A stretch of DNA of 64,000 nucleotides from Syngnathus acus. Lineage: Eukaryota; Chordata; Actinopteri; Syngnathiformes; Syngnathidae. Positions within the stretch are counted from its first letter, which is position 1, and every line of letters begins with the position of its first letter. The DNA is taken from contig NC_051098.1 of the NCBI RefSeq assembly GCF_901709675.1, forward strand, positions 15,249,464 through 15,313,463, given 5' to 3'. Shown piece by piece: positions 1 to 10,886 of this stretch. Both the position numbers and the translations under genes were made by a program. The notes under the pieces are model-generated. The model saw only the letters and a list, made by a program, of their open reading frames with translations. It was not told the DNA's origin and made no database searches.

Positions 1-1167
1 ATTTTTCATTTATATTTTGTTTTTTTATTCTTTTATTATTATATTATTTTATATATTATTTTGCTAGGCCTGATATTTGTGGATAAATCAAATAAAACAT
101 CTCTTAGAATAGAAATGTGAACTGCTGAGCCCATTAGAACTTTTTCCACCCAATCCGGCGCATTCAATTCCCTTTCTCCATAATAGCCATTTTATTTTGT
201 TTGGAATTCCACTTTTGCTTGCCATAAACAATTATTTCAAACCTAGCTCTTAATAGACCAAACCCCAGTTGAGTAAATGCCCTCGGGTACTAAATACGCT
301 AATGTACAAATAAGCCAGAGGCTATTTTAACCTCCGCAATTCCAACTGCAAATATGCGTAAACAACATCCATTTTCCATTTGTGTCAATCTGATCATGGG
401 TAGAGAGCGAGACGGGCATAAAATTAGAAACATCGCTCAGTGGGATTCAAAATGATTTTCCTCTGGGAGGCCTTTATCTATTTGTTGACATCCAAAAGAG
501 AGCTACTGTATCTCTTCTGAATTATTGGAAGCGAGCCAAACAATAATAAGAAGATGCCAGATTATGAGCTTAGTTTTTAATTATCTCACAACTCTATCGT
601 CTCCTTTTACGACTCCTCATCGACTTTCCCTATGAAATATCTTTATTTTCCAGAATACAAAGCCTTCAACTAACGTCGTTTTTCGATTCATGCGTTTGCT
701 TGTTCTCAAAACATCGCATGGTGCAACCTTGCGCACCTTCACCATGATACAGTGCAATTACGGCTTGTGAATTACAATGCTGTCATGTCTGCGCCAACAA
801 AAGAAGTAATTATCTCGTTAACTCACGATAAGGTGGCAGTGGGTGTGTGACTGTGGGGGGGGGAATCTTAATTATTGTGACGATGAGGGATAACGTCGTA
901 CACAAAGACAGCAATGTCACGTAAACTTGGATGTCCTTTCACTGGACTCACCTCGACAAGTCAGTGTAAATATGTCATGGGCGTTGTACTACATGACACT
1001 TTTCAACATAGCCAGGAGGATGCGAGGGCTATTAATTTACAATTAATTTATCATTTACAATTATTTTACTTGTTGCAAATTAATTTTCTGGATATTCTTT
1101 TAAGTTGTATTATGATGATGATGATGATAGAACTTTATTCAGATTACTGTATTATTATTATTATTAA
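1..1167. other. Non-coding, AT-rich, no gene seen
   Basis: No exon-like frame or recognisable repeat family was found here. The sequence opens with an AT-rich tract (1-65), has a G9 run at 855-863, and ends in (ATG)n and (ATT)n microsatellite-like runs around 1112-1167 that lead directly into a mini-transposon. Confidence 0.6.
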
Positions 1168-1265
1168 TACCGTAATTTTCGGACTATAAGTCGCTCCTGA
1201 GTATAAGTCGCCCCCCCACCCAAACTATGAAAAAAACCGCGACTTATAGTCCGAAAATTACGGTA
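1168..1265. mobile_element. 98-bp TACCG-ended mini-element, family A, internally deleted
   Basis: The left end TACCGTAATTTTCGGACTAT is repeated in reverse complement at the right end (ATAGTCCGAAAATTACGGTA). The inverted end continues into AAGTCGC, giving about 27 bp. The interior keeps only the 'TCCTGAGTATAAGTCGCCCC' part found in the two longer copies at 2091 and 41555. TA is present at both tips. It is non-autonomous and has no coding capacity. The superfamily is not determined; a TA target site would suggest Tc1/mariner-like mobilisation, but this is inference. Confidence 0.85.
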
Positions 1266-2090
1266 ATAATAAAAAAAATAATCACTTATTATTACGAATA
1301 AAAATAAAATAATTTATTATTATTATTATTAAAGTATTGGACACTTTTTTGACTTTTTCATGTTTTTCTCTCCCTCTTGTTGGTTTGAGTGCTCAATCAC
1401 GCATGATCTATAAATGAAATGCAGCTTTTTAAGGAAGGTGTTACAGTGATGGCAGCACTGTGCAAGCCTGTCGGAATGTGTGTGTGCGCGCGCTCGTGTG
1501 TGTGTGTTTTATTTAGCTTCCTCCATCCCAGACGGCGAAGTGAACACAAGAGCCTATTCTGGTGTCGAGAGCTGTGCAAACACACAACACTTGATGCCAT
1601 TCCGGCCCTGGCAGAGCTAAAGCTCCCATAATTATTTCTTGTTTGGAGGGCAAACACACTGGAAAATGGGTGTCACTTTGAGTTTCAGCATGAGATGGAG
1701 TCTTTGTGGTTCTCCGTCAATGTTCTCTGCTCACCTGCGCTGCCTCTTCACTCTTTTGCATTCCCTCAACTCGTTTCTCAGTAATCTGTCAGTTTGAATG
1801 AGAGTTGGAAAGTGGGTTTGTGGATTTTTTTTTATTTCTGGAACAGCGGGTGATGTTTTTTTTTTCGGGGGGGGGGGGGGGTGTTTGAAGCTACATTACA
1901 TCAGCCGCCTTCCAAATCCCTTCTGTCATTCTTCTTTGAGGAGGAGGAAGGAAGTCAAATTCCACATAAGTGTTCAGTAGATAACTTATGCTCCGACTTG
2001 ACGTAAGGTTTTAGGACAATTAATCAAATTCAAATTGACATCACGTTGTAATACAATTCAAATTTGCAGTTTTTTTCATGAGCATGCATT
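1266..2090. other. Non-coding with (TTA)n and a T10-C-G15 run
   Basis: A (TTA)n-like stretch lies just after the mini-element (about 1309-1332). A run of ten T, one C and fifteen G sits at 1856-1881. Short GT/GC dinucleotide runs occur near 1477-1507. No gene was recognised. Confidence 0.6.
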
Positions 2091-2264
2091 TACCGTAATT
2101 TTCGGACTATAAGTCGCACCGGAGTATAAGTCGCACCAGCCATAAAATGCCCAAAAAAGTGAAAAAAAGCATATATATGTATATAAATCGCTCCTGAGTA
2201 TAAGTCGCCCCCCCCACCCAAACTATGAAAAAAACCCGCGACTTATAGTCCGAAAATTACGGTA
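2091..2264. mobile_element. 174-bp TACCG-ended mini-element, family A
   Basis: It has the same terminal inverted repeat as the copies at 1168 and 41555, starting TACCGTAATTTTCGGACTAT and ending in its reverse complement. Between the ends are repeated TATAAGTCGC-type units and the block 'GCACCAGCCATAAAATGCCC'. It is nearly identical to the 41555 copy, which suggests recent spread. It has no coding potential. Confidence 0.87.
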
Positions 2265-4182
2265 GTTGGCTTCCTGTTTTGTATTTTCTGCAGGAGCTCA
2301 AACACGGGGCCTTTTTCACCTTTGCATTATGAATGAGTGAGCTGTGAATTTTGTGTTTTATTGCTGCCCTGGAACCTCTTTGAGACATTTAGCATGTCAG
2401 CTTTTACACCTCCGGTTGAGCCAAAGCGCCAGAGTCTAACAACCCGTTTGTGTGTCCGTGTGCATGTTTGCACACACGCAGACGTTCCGTGTACGCAAGT
2501 GCCAAGGAGCGAGCGGATGTTATCTTTAATGCATGCTGCCACTCTCTGCGCTATTGGGAAGGCGACAGCTTCCAAAATAAAAGCATAGACATAACATTCA
2601 AGCAGAACGCTTTCAAACTTGTGATGTCACATGTACAAAAATACATACGGTGAGTGACGTGGGTGTCAACGAATGAGCGCATACATTTGGCTAGCAGTTA
2701 ACTCGCTTAACCCGTTCGCCGCGTTACAGGTTGAGTAGCTTGCCGCTAGTTTTCCTAATATGCTAATTCGGTTTGTTTATTCAATCAAACGATTGAATAC
2801 AATATCTTGTATCTAGCAATGGGAGGCTGTATTAAATTAGCTAACATGCTAGTTTTGCTAACATGCTAAGTAGGTTTGTTTTATTATGATTGAATACAAT
2901 TGTAACTCGCAATGGGAGGGTGTGTTAAATTAGCTAACATTGGCTAATGTTAGATTGTCATTTACCTTATTACACATGAAATGATGCCAATTTTTTGACA
3001 GTACGCAATTTACTTCGTGTTATTTCGCATTTTATGTCTCGATTTCAACACCTAATCTGAACCAGTGCAAAAAAATAGTGTACGTTTTGACGGTTTTCTT
3101 CTTGTCAGAGGCAATCTAGGTCGATACTATCCATATTGCCCCTTTCTTCTCAAAATTCGCTTTGTCTCTGACCAATAAAAGCCAAATTCACAAAATCCAA
3201 TATACAGCAAATGACAAAGACGTATCAGTTGCTGAAAAAAAAATCAAATCAAGGCCTGAATGCAGCGCTATGATATGGACTCTGACTTCATCCTCGTTGA
3301 TCTTTCTGGCTTTTCAATGCTCACCGCTTTCTTACCAACATGCCTCAATAAAAATATTTATAATACGCACACACATAAATCGATACACATGGTCCACTCT
3401 ATTCGTAGGAGCTTCTTTCTGCCCTATGACGTCTCTCTTTGGAAGGCGGACAACTCCTGCCCCGCTACGCTTAATGTCAAGGAGAAATGACTCCTCCATC
3501 TTTTTGTGTGGCTCCCTCACTCTCTCGTCCCTCTCGTTCATGCCGTCTGTCACAGCCCCACCCCCACCCCTCGCGGGGCGGCCAGCCCGAGGTCAGACCT
3601 CCTTCCTGTCGGCACGCTCCGGCGGGACGGAGGGTCGCCGACTGACATTTATCTCCACATAGATGACGAAGGCTTTCAGACTGGTAAATGAGACGCTCGG
3701 AAGTGCGTGTGTGTTTGTGTGTGTGTGTATAATAGCGGCAGCCTGCTGACACGGAATGCAATGATTTTTTTTTGCAGTTTGGCTACTAATGAAGAAAAGC
3801 TCAATGCCAGACGCAGCGGCGGGATGATAAAGTAAATGTCAATATCTGAGACATAACTATGGCCAGTACAAGCAAGTCCCTCTCCCTCAGTCCATCTTTT
3901 GTCCATAAACCTTCACGAGGCAGTTAAATTGTTTTAAGTGTTACCAATTACATTGGTCATTGTTGTGATTTTATTAGCACGGTCCAATGATCTCTTATCT
4001 TGAGATGCAGACAAAGTGTGATTCACTTTTATTGGCGTGTGCAGAATATTTGTTTCGTTCTATTTAAGCTAGTTTGTTCTGTGCCAGCGAAGTCCCAGAA
4101 TGCATTGCAGTAGCCGTTACTCCAGTACTGACTTTTAATAACAATATGATTATTTTTTGGGTTGTGTGGATAGTTTGCCACT
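2265..4182. other. Non-coding with a diverged local duplication
   Basis: Two diverged copies of a segment lie at about 2755-2846 and 2858-2941. Both contain a gene-desert-like AT-rich core with 'GATTGAATACAAT', 'GCAATGGGAGG' and 'TTAAATTAGCTAACAT'. A GT-rich microsatellite sits at about 3705-3731. Several overlapping open frames at 3162-3760 disagree with each other and show no family motif, so none is annotated. Confidence 0.55.
2755..2941 (+). repeat. Diverged tandem duplication, two units of ~85-95 bp
   Basis: Unit 1 (about 2755-2846) and unit 2 (about 2858-2941) share the ordered landmarks 'ATGCTAA', 'GGTTTGTTT', 'GATTGAATACAAT', 'GCAATGGGAGG' and 'TTAAATTAGCTAACAT'. Substitutions and small indels separate them, so the duplication is old. 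Confidence 0.7.
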
Positions 4183-4427
4183 TTAGAGTGCCTCGTTGTT
4201 GGCAGCGAGTGGGTGCACATCAGGAAGATATGTGCAAGATATGTCATATTTTATATACTTGACCATTTTTTTTTTCAATCATTCAAATTGTGCATTAAAG
4301 TTGCGTTAGAGTGCCTCGTTGTTGGCAGCGAGTGTGCGCACATCAGGAAGAGAAAAAAATAGATATATTTTGAGGTTATGCATTGGTGCCATTTTTTTTC
4401 AATCATTCAAATTGTGTATTAAAGTTG
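4183..4427 (+). repeat. Tandem duplication, two units of ~123 bp
   Basis: Unit 1 is 4183-4305 and unit 2 is 4306-4427. Both begin TTAGAGTGCCTCGTTGTTGG, continue with 'CAGCGAGTG' and 'CACATCAGGAAGA', have a T-rich middle, and end with 'TTTCAATCATTCAAATTGTG' plus 'ATTAAAGTTG'. The edges are well conserved and the middle differs by indels. There is no coding meaning. Confidence 0.85.
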
Positions 4428-5042
4428 TTTATCTTCACTTTAGCTGCACTTTTCCCTTCACCGCGATCGTTGTGCTCCATCTCGGTTTCAATGAAGTCCG
4501 GCTCCGTTGACTTTTGACACGGCTCTTGTATTGGATCTCATTAACTTGTGCAGACGTACCAAAAGCAGCGGCCAGTGGATGTATATCACGTTTAACTGCT
4601 CCAACAAATCCCCTGACTTTGTGTTACGGCCTGATTGAGATTCTATAGCGAGCGCGGTGCTCAGCGCGTTTATCGCCTGACTTTTATATCTCATCACCCC
4701 CACCCCCAACCAAAGCAGCCCCCTCCCCTACCCCATCAGATGACCCCCTCGGTGCAATTCCAACATTTGTGGACGCTCCCTGAGGTGTACGCTAGCGAGG
4801 GCAGACACGTGGAAGTTACACCTCAAGGAACAGGAGCCATGTTGTCGGGGATCTTTATGTGCAGGCAGTTCATGTCTGAAGGGGCATTTAATTAGATCGA
4901 GCCCACCAGCACACACACACACACTTCATTTTTCCCAGCCGGTGCTATCTCCCCATCTCTTATCTACCTCATTCGCAATTAGATGCGCACACACTTTTTG
5001 CACTTGTCTTTCCAAGATGACCCCTACAGCTTGTTAGCAGTT

Positions 5043-5067
5043 ACACACACACACACACACACACACA
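5043..5067. repeat. (AC)n microsatellite
   Basis: Uninterrupted AC dinucleotides, about 12 units. A second similar tract follows at 5333-5353. Confidence 0.95.
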
Positions 5068-6039
5068 TGCCCAAAGGCTGTAAATTTGGCTACCGCCTTA
5101 AAGTAGCCAACAGGTTTGCCGCTTTCTTAAAGAGACTGATATGGAAAACAGGTCACATTGACAAGGACGGGATGGTGTTGGTATGCATACGCGCATGTGT
5201 GTGTGTTTGCATATGTGCTGACATGGGCTCTGTGCACCCCACAGCTCTTCTCTTTGCTTAGCCAACTCTTATTAAAGCAGTAAATATGGACCGAGACGTA
5301 CATTTGACATCTTGATTTAATCCTTCCCTGCGCACACACACACACACACACACATATGCACAAACGCACACACTTCACCGCCTGCCCGCTCTCATTAAAA
5401 CGGCATTACCGGCGCCATTTAATTACATGTGCCCAATAAGGGCCGGAGGGCAAACTTTCAACTCTTATATTCCACTTGGACTTTTGAAATACGCGCCGCT
5501 TCCCAATCAATCCAGATGATGAAATATTGCGGCGCAAGTGTGCATCATGTGCCGTAATTGGACTGTGAAATGGATCCCGAGCAAACATGTTCTAGGTGTT
5601 GCTTACCTTTGCTGCTCAAAAGGCCAATTTGAATGGCGTCGGGAAGAGAAACCTCCAAAGCGTCGCTCTTTTTTTTTTTTTTTTCCCAGATGACATCGCG
5701 GCCTATAAAGCAAGCACACTTGTTGTAAAGATAATGAATTCCCTCTTTAATTCCGAGTTTGGCGAGCTTAACGGACACCAAAAAACGGCAGCCTCAATTA
5801 CACGCGCGCACCTTTTATCGCTTGTCAATGAGTCCGTGAGTGTTTTATGCTTCATTTTTATTTGCCAGTCACGCCGATCGTTGAAGTCATTCTCCGACGA
5901 CTTTGCAAGATGCTGATGCGGAGACAGAATTTCACGCTTTTAGGGAAACAAGCTGCCACAGTTGAAGAGACAACTTGCTGATAAACGAATGAACTCGAAG
6001 GCACAAACTTTGGAACCACTTTGTAAAACTTCTACTGTG

Positions 6040-6225
6040 TCTGTATATATAAATAAATTAAAAAAAATAGAAATAAATCTTTTTTTGTTACAAATTTTGT
6101 TAAAAAAAATATTTTTTTTAATATACTTTATTTATATATACATATATTTATAAATATTTTATATATTATATTTTTTATTTCCTTTTTTTATATACTATAC
6201 ATATATATATATATAATTTATACCT
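6040..6225. repeat. AT-rich low-complexity tract
   Basis: Almost only A and T over about 185 bases, with TATA-type and T-run segments, including an (AT)n stretch near 6200-6215. Confidence 0.85.
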
Positions 6226-7644
6226 GAATCACGTACAACACGGCAGGATTTCCGTCTTGAGAAGGCCCCATTTGAGGGATTGCAGATTGAAGGCAAAAAA
6301 TATGGGATGGAATGGCACAAAGGAAGGATCTCTTTTCAAGTGGCCCTCCCTCTTAGCTCTCCAATCGGCCACGGTGCTGAAAGAGAACATTAGCCAAAGT
6401 GTGCCAGGACTCCCAGGCTAAAAGCATTCACACCATCCGAGCTTCAGATGGAAACTTGTTTTTTTCATCAACTGATAGAAGATCTTTTTTTGTATGTGTG
6501 TGTGAGAGCTCTAAAATGAGACTTTTTCATCTTAGTGTAGAGCGGAAGGTTAAAATGACTTCCCAGGTTGTCTTGATGAATTCATTGAAACCCTTTTTGT
6601 GTCTTTGATGTTTCTCCGGAATATATTTTTCCTCTTATCAGGTTGTCTTTTCTCGCCGTACCTCTTCATTTCCGTCCGCTCCTCATCTTCTCTTCTTCTT
6701 CCCGCTTATCTGGGGATCTCTTCCTTGCTGAGTTCCTTTCACTGAGTAGAAAATAGGCCACACTTTGTGTCTTTTTTGAAGGGGGGGGGGCTTAATAAGA
6801 AAATGAGATTGCAAATGGTGATTACTGAACCATTTTTATGTCGAACGATGTCAAAACGGAAGATGATAGCGATAGATGAGGTCAAACTAGTGCAATGTTT
6901 ACTTTTGGCACGCTATCAGACCAAAAAATAGAAACATGAATGATTTTTCTTTCCGGAATAACTGATTTTGATGATAACCACATCCAAGTTTCCAAAACAA
7001 ACTTCAAATCCAGTTGTAATTCTCAGCATGCTCGGCATTTAGATTCAAAGCTGACGAAAGTCCCATCCGAGATGACACTGACGACAAGGTGAGCCCACGT
7101 GAGCTCTGGGGTGACATCCGCAAACCCCAATTTGCGGAATACAAATCCCCACCGCCCCTCATTAACTGTAGCAAGCTGCAATGTGCCCGATAGACTTAAC
7201 ATTGCACCGATAACAATCGGCTTTTTGAGGTGGTAATCACGCCCGGGCAATTCCCATCTATATTCTGCTGCCTTGCTCCCGTCCTGATAAGGTGCTGCAA
7301 AAAGCGTCTCGTTTACAGACCCGAATGAGATGTTAGATCGACAAATATAAGGCGTCGTCACGCCTGTCGCTCTTATTGGAAATTTGCCCGGAAGCTATCT
7401 GGCTGCTGCCAGCAGCAATGTGAGAGGAAAGCAAGCGGCGTAGGAATCATGATACATGTTAATTATGTAACAGGAACTCTGAAATTGAATACAATTTGGA
7501 TTTCGATTTAATGGAAATGGAAATATCAGTTCCAGGTGACGAACTATACACACCGTGATAACTTTGTTAACTGTAACCGGTGGCCATGATTAACAATTGC
7601 CATGTGTAAAAGTCTCAGTGAAACTTTGGAAAACATTTTTTAAG

Positions 7645-8511
7645 TACCGTTTTTTTCCGTGTATAATGCGCCCCCATGTATAATACGCACCCTAAAAATG
7701 GCATGTTGATGCTGGAAAAAAGCCTGTACCCATGTATAATACGCACCCAATTTTTTATTTATTTATTTATTTATTTATTTTTTTAAGTCCCAATGATCGT
7801 CACACACGCAGGGAGGCAATGGGTCCCATTTTTATAGTCTTTGGTATGGTCTTAACTAGGCTGGATGTATTTTTTTTTGTTGGCGTTGATTTCTCCGACT
7901 GCCCATAAAGGCACCACCGCGATCAGATGAAAAGAGAGGAAAGTGACGTGCGGACATGTGAAAAAGGCGGCTCTGTATGGGAGAGACGTTGAAGAGGAAT
8001 AAAAACACCCTTGGAAACCAAAACTTGCCCCTCGTCGTGACTCGGAGCCGCAACAAATGTTTCGGATTTGTGTAGGGTACATTGTGACAGCAAACGAGCA
8101 GGTGATCGAGCAAGCGTCTGATACGAGAGCATTGCGTTCGTATGGAGCGTGTTTGAAGTGAACAGCAGAGACGAAAGGAACAAGGCAAAGTGTTGTGAAA
8201 TAAAATATTACCTGTAATACGCATTTTGTTATTTGCTGATTGTATTAAACTATCACATTCATTGTCAGTCAAGAAGAGAAGAGGACTATTATCCCTTCTT
8301 TGACGAAATGACCAGAGCACAGTACAAACACACTATTGTCGGTCAGTCCTGTTGTTGGTTTTGTTGTACCATGATTTTCTTAAAAAAAAAGAAAAAAAAA
8401 TAAATAAATTTTTAAATTAAAAAAAATTTGTACCCATGTATAATGCGCACCCCAGATTTTAGGACAATAAATTTGTTAAATTTTGCGCATTATACACGGA
8501 AAAAAACGGTA
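7645..8511. mobile_element. 867-bp TACCG-ended element, family C
   Basis: The left end TACCGTTTTTTTCCGTGTAT(AATGCGC) is matched perfectly, 26-27 bases, by its reverse complement at the right end (8485-8511). Internal subterminal blocks repeat 'CCATGTATAATACGCACCC' near the left end and 'CCATGTATAATGCGCACCCC' near the right end, so the ends are iterated. A (TTTA)n tract lies at about 7756-7780. Open frames on the minus strand inside (up to 154 codons) show no transposase motif, so it is non-autonomous. TA occurs at both tips. Confidence 0.85.
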
Positions 8512-8615
8512 ATTGCTTCAAAAATATAACTTTTTGTATATTACTAATATGAAAGAAATATACGTCCTCATTTTTCAACAACAAAAAAAAGCTGGTTGGC
8601 TGCCAGGGTCCATTT
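8512..8615. other. Short spacer between two mobile elements
   Basis: About 100 bases of AT-rich sequence between element C and the next repeat. No feature seen. Confidence 0.5.
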
Positions 8616-8740
8616 AGTTCATTGGTGTCAAACCCAAGGCCTGGGGGCCAGATACGGGCCCGCAACATTGTTTTATGTGGCCCGCGAAGACAAATTGTGC
8701 CTCGATATCATGTGTCAATACTAAAATTTCACTTTTAAAT
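8616..8740 (+). mobile_element. Remnant of a hAT-like 'GTGTCAAACCCAAGGCC' repeat
   Basis: The segment reads 'GGTGTCAAACCCAAGGCCTG', then 'GGGGCCAGATACGGGCCCGC', then 'TTTTATGTGGCCCGCGAAG'. I know this wording as the end of a widespread vertebrate non-autonomous DNA transposon, generally placed in the hAT group. The other end is not seen. The family assignment is from memory. Confidence 0.6.
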
Positions 8741-10590
8741 TTATATTACCATTCAACTTTTTAACATATTTGAACAGTTTTTACTTGTCTCTGATTTCTG
8801 AACTAGTTATTCATCAGTTTGCTGCTATATAATATAATATAAGGCGTTGAAAATCATAATGGCCCTCCGAAGGAAACTTTGTCTACGCTGCGACAAAAAT
8901 GAGTTTAATAACCCTGATTTAGTTCGACTCCCTCATTCAATCCCACATTTTTTTGCTGCTTTAAAACGCACTCGAGTTTTTATTAGTTTTAAAGAGTACA
9001 CGAGGTGTCAAGGTCAGAGCTGTTCTTTCGAGCCACTCCTTGTTTGCTTCTCCTCCATGCGGCTTTTGTTAGTTATTTCCTGTCCCACCAACGCAGCGGC
9101 GTTTCAGATTTATCAGCGCCTCAACCTTCTCTTCACTTCAAGGTTGCGCAGCCTCCTTCTCGTTTGTCCCCACGACCATAAAAGACGCGTCAACTGTAAA
9201 TTGTCGAGCCGAGGGGAAGATCTGTGTCTGTTTGTACGGCCCTACGCCGCAATCTTTAAAATACCTGACAGTCGCGTTCCCCCGTTTCGGCCGACCGTTT
9301 GCCTGGCTGACTCTTCATGCCATTAGTTTGTCTCGGTCACTAAAGCGTGACTCGAACAGCACTATTTAAGAAGCATTGTTGGACAGACCGTCTGACGGAT
9401 GCCAAAAGTGTGATTTAAGTGCTAACGGAGTTAGTGAGCTGTCAGTTGACTGCTCACTTGCGCTGTTCTGCTCCAGGCAGGTCATAACGTGCATTTTAAA
9501 ATGTATCGTTGCCTCATATCACAATTGAAAAATTGTTTTGGAGGAATACAGTGGGAGGAAAATTTAATTTAACCACTTAACTCTGTTAGCAAATGTGTTC
9601 TGTCTTCATCTAAATCACAGGCCACGCCCCCTAAGCCGTTCAGCCAATCACATTCATTCACATTTTTATCAGGTCACATTCGGATATCGTCATTGGCTTT
9701 CAGACAGTGCAAACTCACCGACTGTTGTTTTAATGTCGGGAAATTTAACTTTTTTCGTCCACTTTGTGCTAGGTGATTTCTGTCTTTGCCCACCTCACCA
9801 ATAAAAATGATGCGTTGACATCGACAAGTGACGCATTCATCACTCGTCGCCCCCCCCCCCTCGGAAGCACTTAACGCGTGAGCAGTAAATGGAAAGTTCT
9901 CAGGTTTGGGAAATCAAGATCCCATTTCTCAACTTTACATCGGCAATTACAAGTGTTGAGACTTGCTAATTGCACATTCTTTCCGCCGTTAAATAGCAAG
10001 CTACACCCAATGGAGCTTGAAATGAGGCTGGACAATGTTTTCCCACTTGATCCACTTGGGCTGAGATAAAACACCCAGGCTGTTGTGTACGATTGAATTC
10101 AGATGGTAAATATCAAAATCCAGTCGTCCTTTCTCTCGATTGTAAAATGTCCCGAGAGAGGGTGTAGATCTCCGTCTTATCTCTCACGCGCACTCGCGGT
10201 CCTTACAGTGAGATAAGCTCGGCGTATCGAGTCACAGCAACAGATCGTCTTGATTCCTCAGCAGCCACGACAACAAAGTTGATAGTTTTGTCCGCACTTT
10301 TCCAATAACGACTCATTAACTCGGACAGTCCGTGATACAAATGTCGTCCGAGCTCGTGTAGCAAATTAGCCGGGAGCGAATGTTATTCCAAGATTTGCCC
10401 TCGTTGTCTTTGGCCCCTTGAAACTGATTATTGTTATATTGACATTCAGTAATGCGGCAATTATGCCGGGGATAATATGCTTGAGTAAGATGCAGCCGAG
10501 TGCGAGCGCCGCTGCAGATGGCGTTGGCAGAGAGCCCGCCGTCGTAATGAGGAGAGGCCGAGGGCCGCGATTATCGCTGAGTTCACAATT

Positions 10591-10612
10591 AAGCGGCCAT
10601 TGTTGGCCGCTT
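10591..10612. other. Perfect 9-bp hairpin, TTGT loop
   Basis: AAGCGGCCA and TGGCCGCTT are exact reverse complements separated by TTGT. The flanks read CAATT before and GTAATTG some bases after, and the loop region contains CATTGTT, a SOX-type core. It may be a paired transcription-factor site or an RNA hairpin; neither is shown. Confidence 0.7.
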
Positions 10613-10867
10613 GGTCCGCTCGTAATTGTTGCGCAATCCAGGTGGCTACGCCTATTGTCTTATTGGCAAATATGAACCGCGGTCCATTCTTCTTGCCGTA
10701 GCGCTTATCTTGTTGACGGGAGCAGGAGTCGATCCCAGCAGACTTGTGGATTGTCCGTCATTGGGCACTAAGCGAAAAATGCCGTACATGGGCCGTCATA
10801 ATACTTTAATAATTTTTTTTTTTAATAATTTAAGCAACACAGATAATATGTCAAGTCTGAAAGGCAG

Positions 10868-10886
10868 ATATTCTTTATCCTCTGCA
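10868..10886 (+). repeat. Dispersed motif copy 1 (ATATTCTTTATCCTCTGCA)
   Basis: An exact 19-base match to 19608-19626 and a reverse-complement match to 48543-48559 and 53099-53113. It is probably the edge of an old repeat family. This copy lacks the nearby CTCF-like motif. Confidence 0.65.

Larger units (their letters stand above)
4428..7644. other. Non-coding; dinucleotide repeats and an AT-rich block
   Basis: It contains (AC)n at 5043-5067 and 5333-5353, a T-run near 5668-5684, a strongly AT-rich block at about 6040-6225 and a G10 run at 6781-6790. A 112-codon minus-strand open frame at 7023-7361 has no family signature and is treated as chance. No exon is supported. Confidence 0.6.

Noticed and set aside
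7023-7361. 112-codon minus-strand frame with protein-like composition
   Set aside because: It does not resemble any family I know and lies among many frames of similar length. A BLASTP hit would change this.
7856-8320. 154-codon minus-strand frame inside element C
   Set aside because: No DDE or zinc-finger motif; the element is flanked by perfect inverted repeats and looks non-autonomous.
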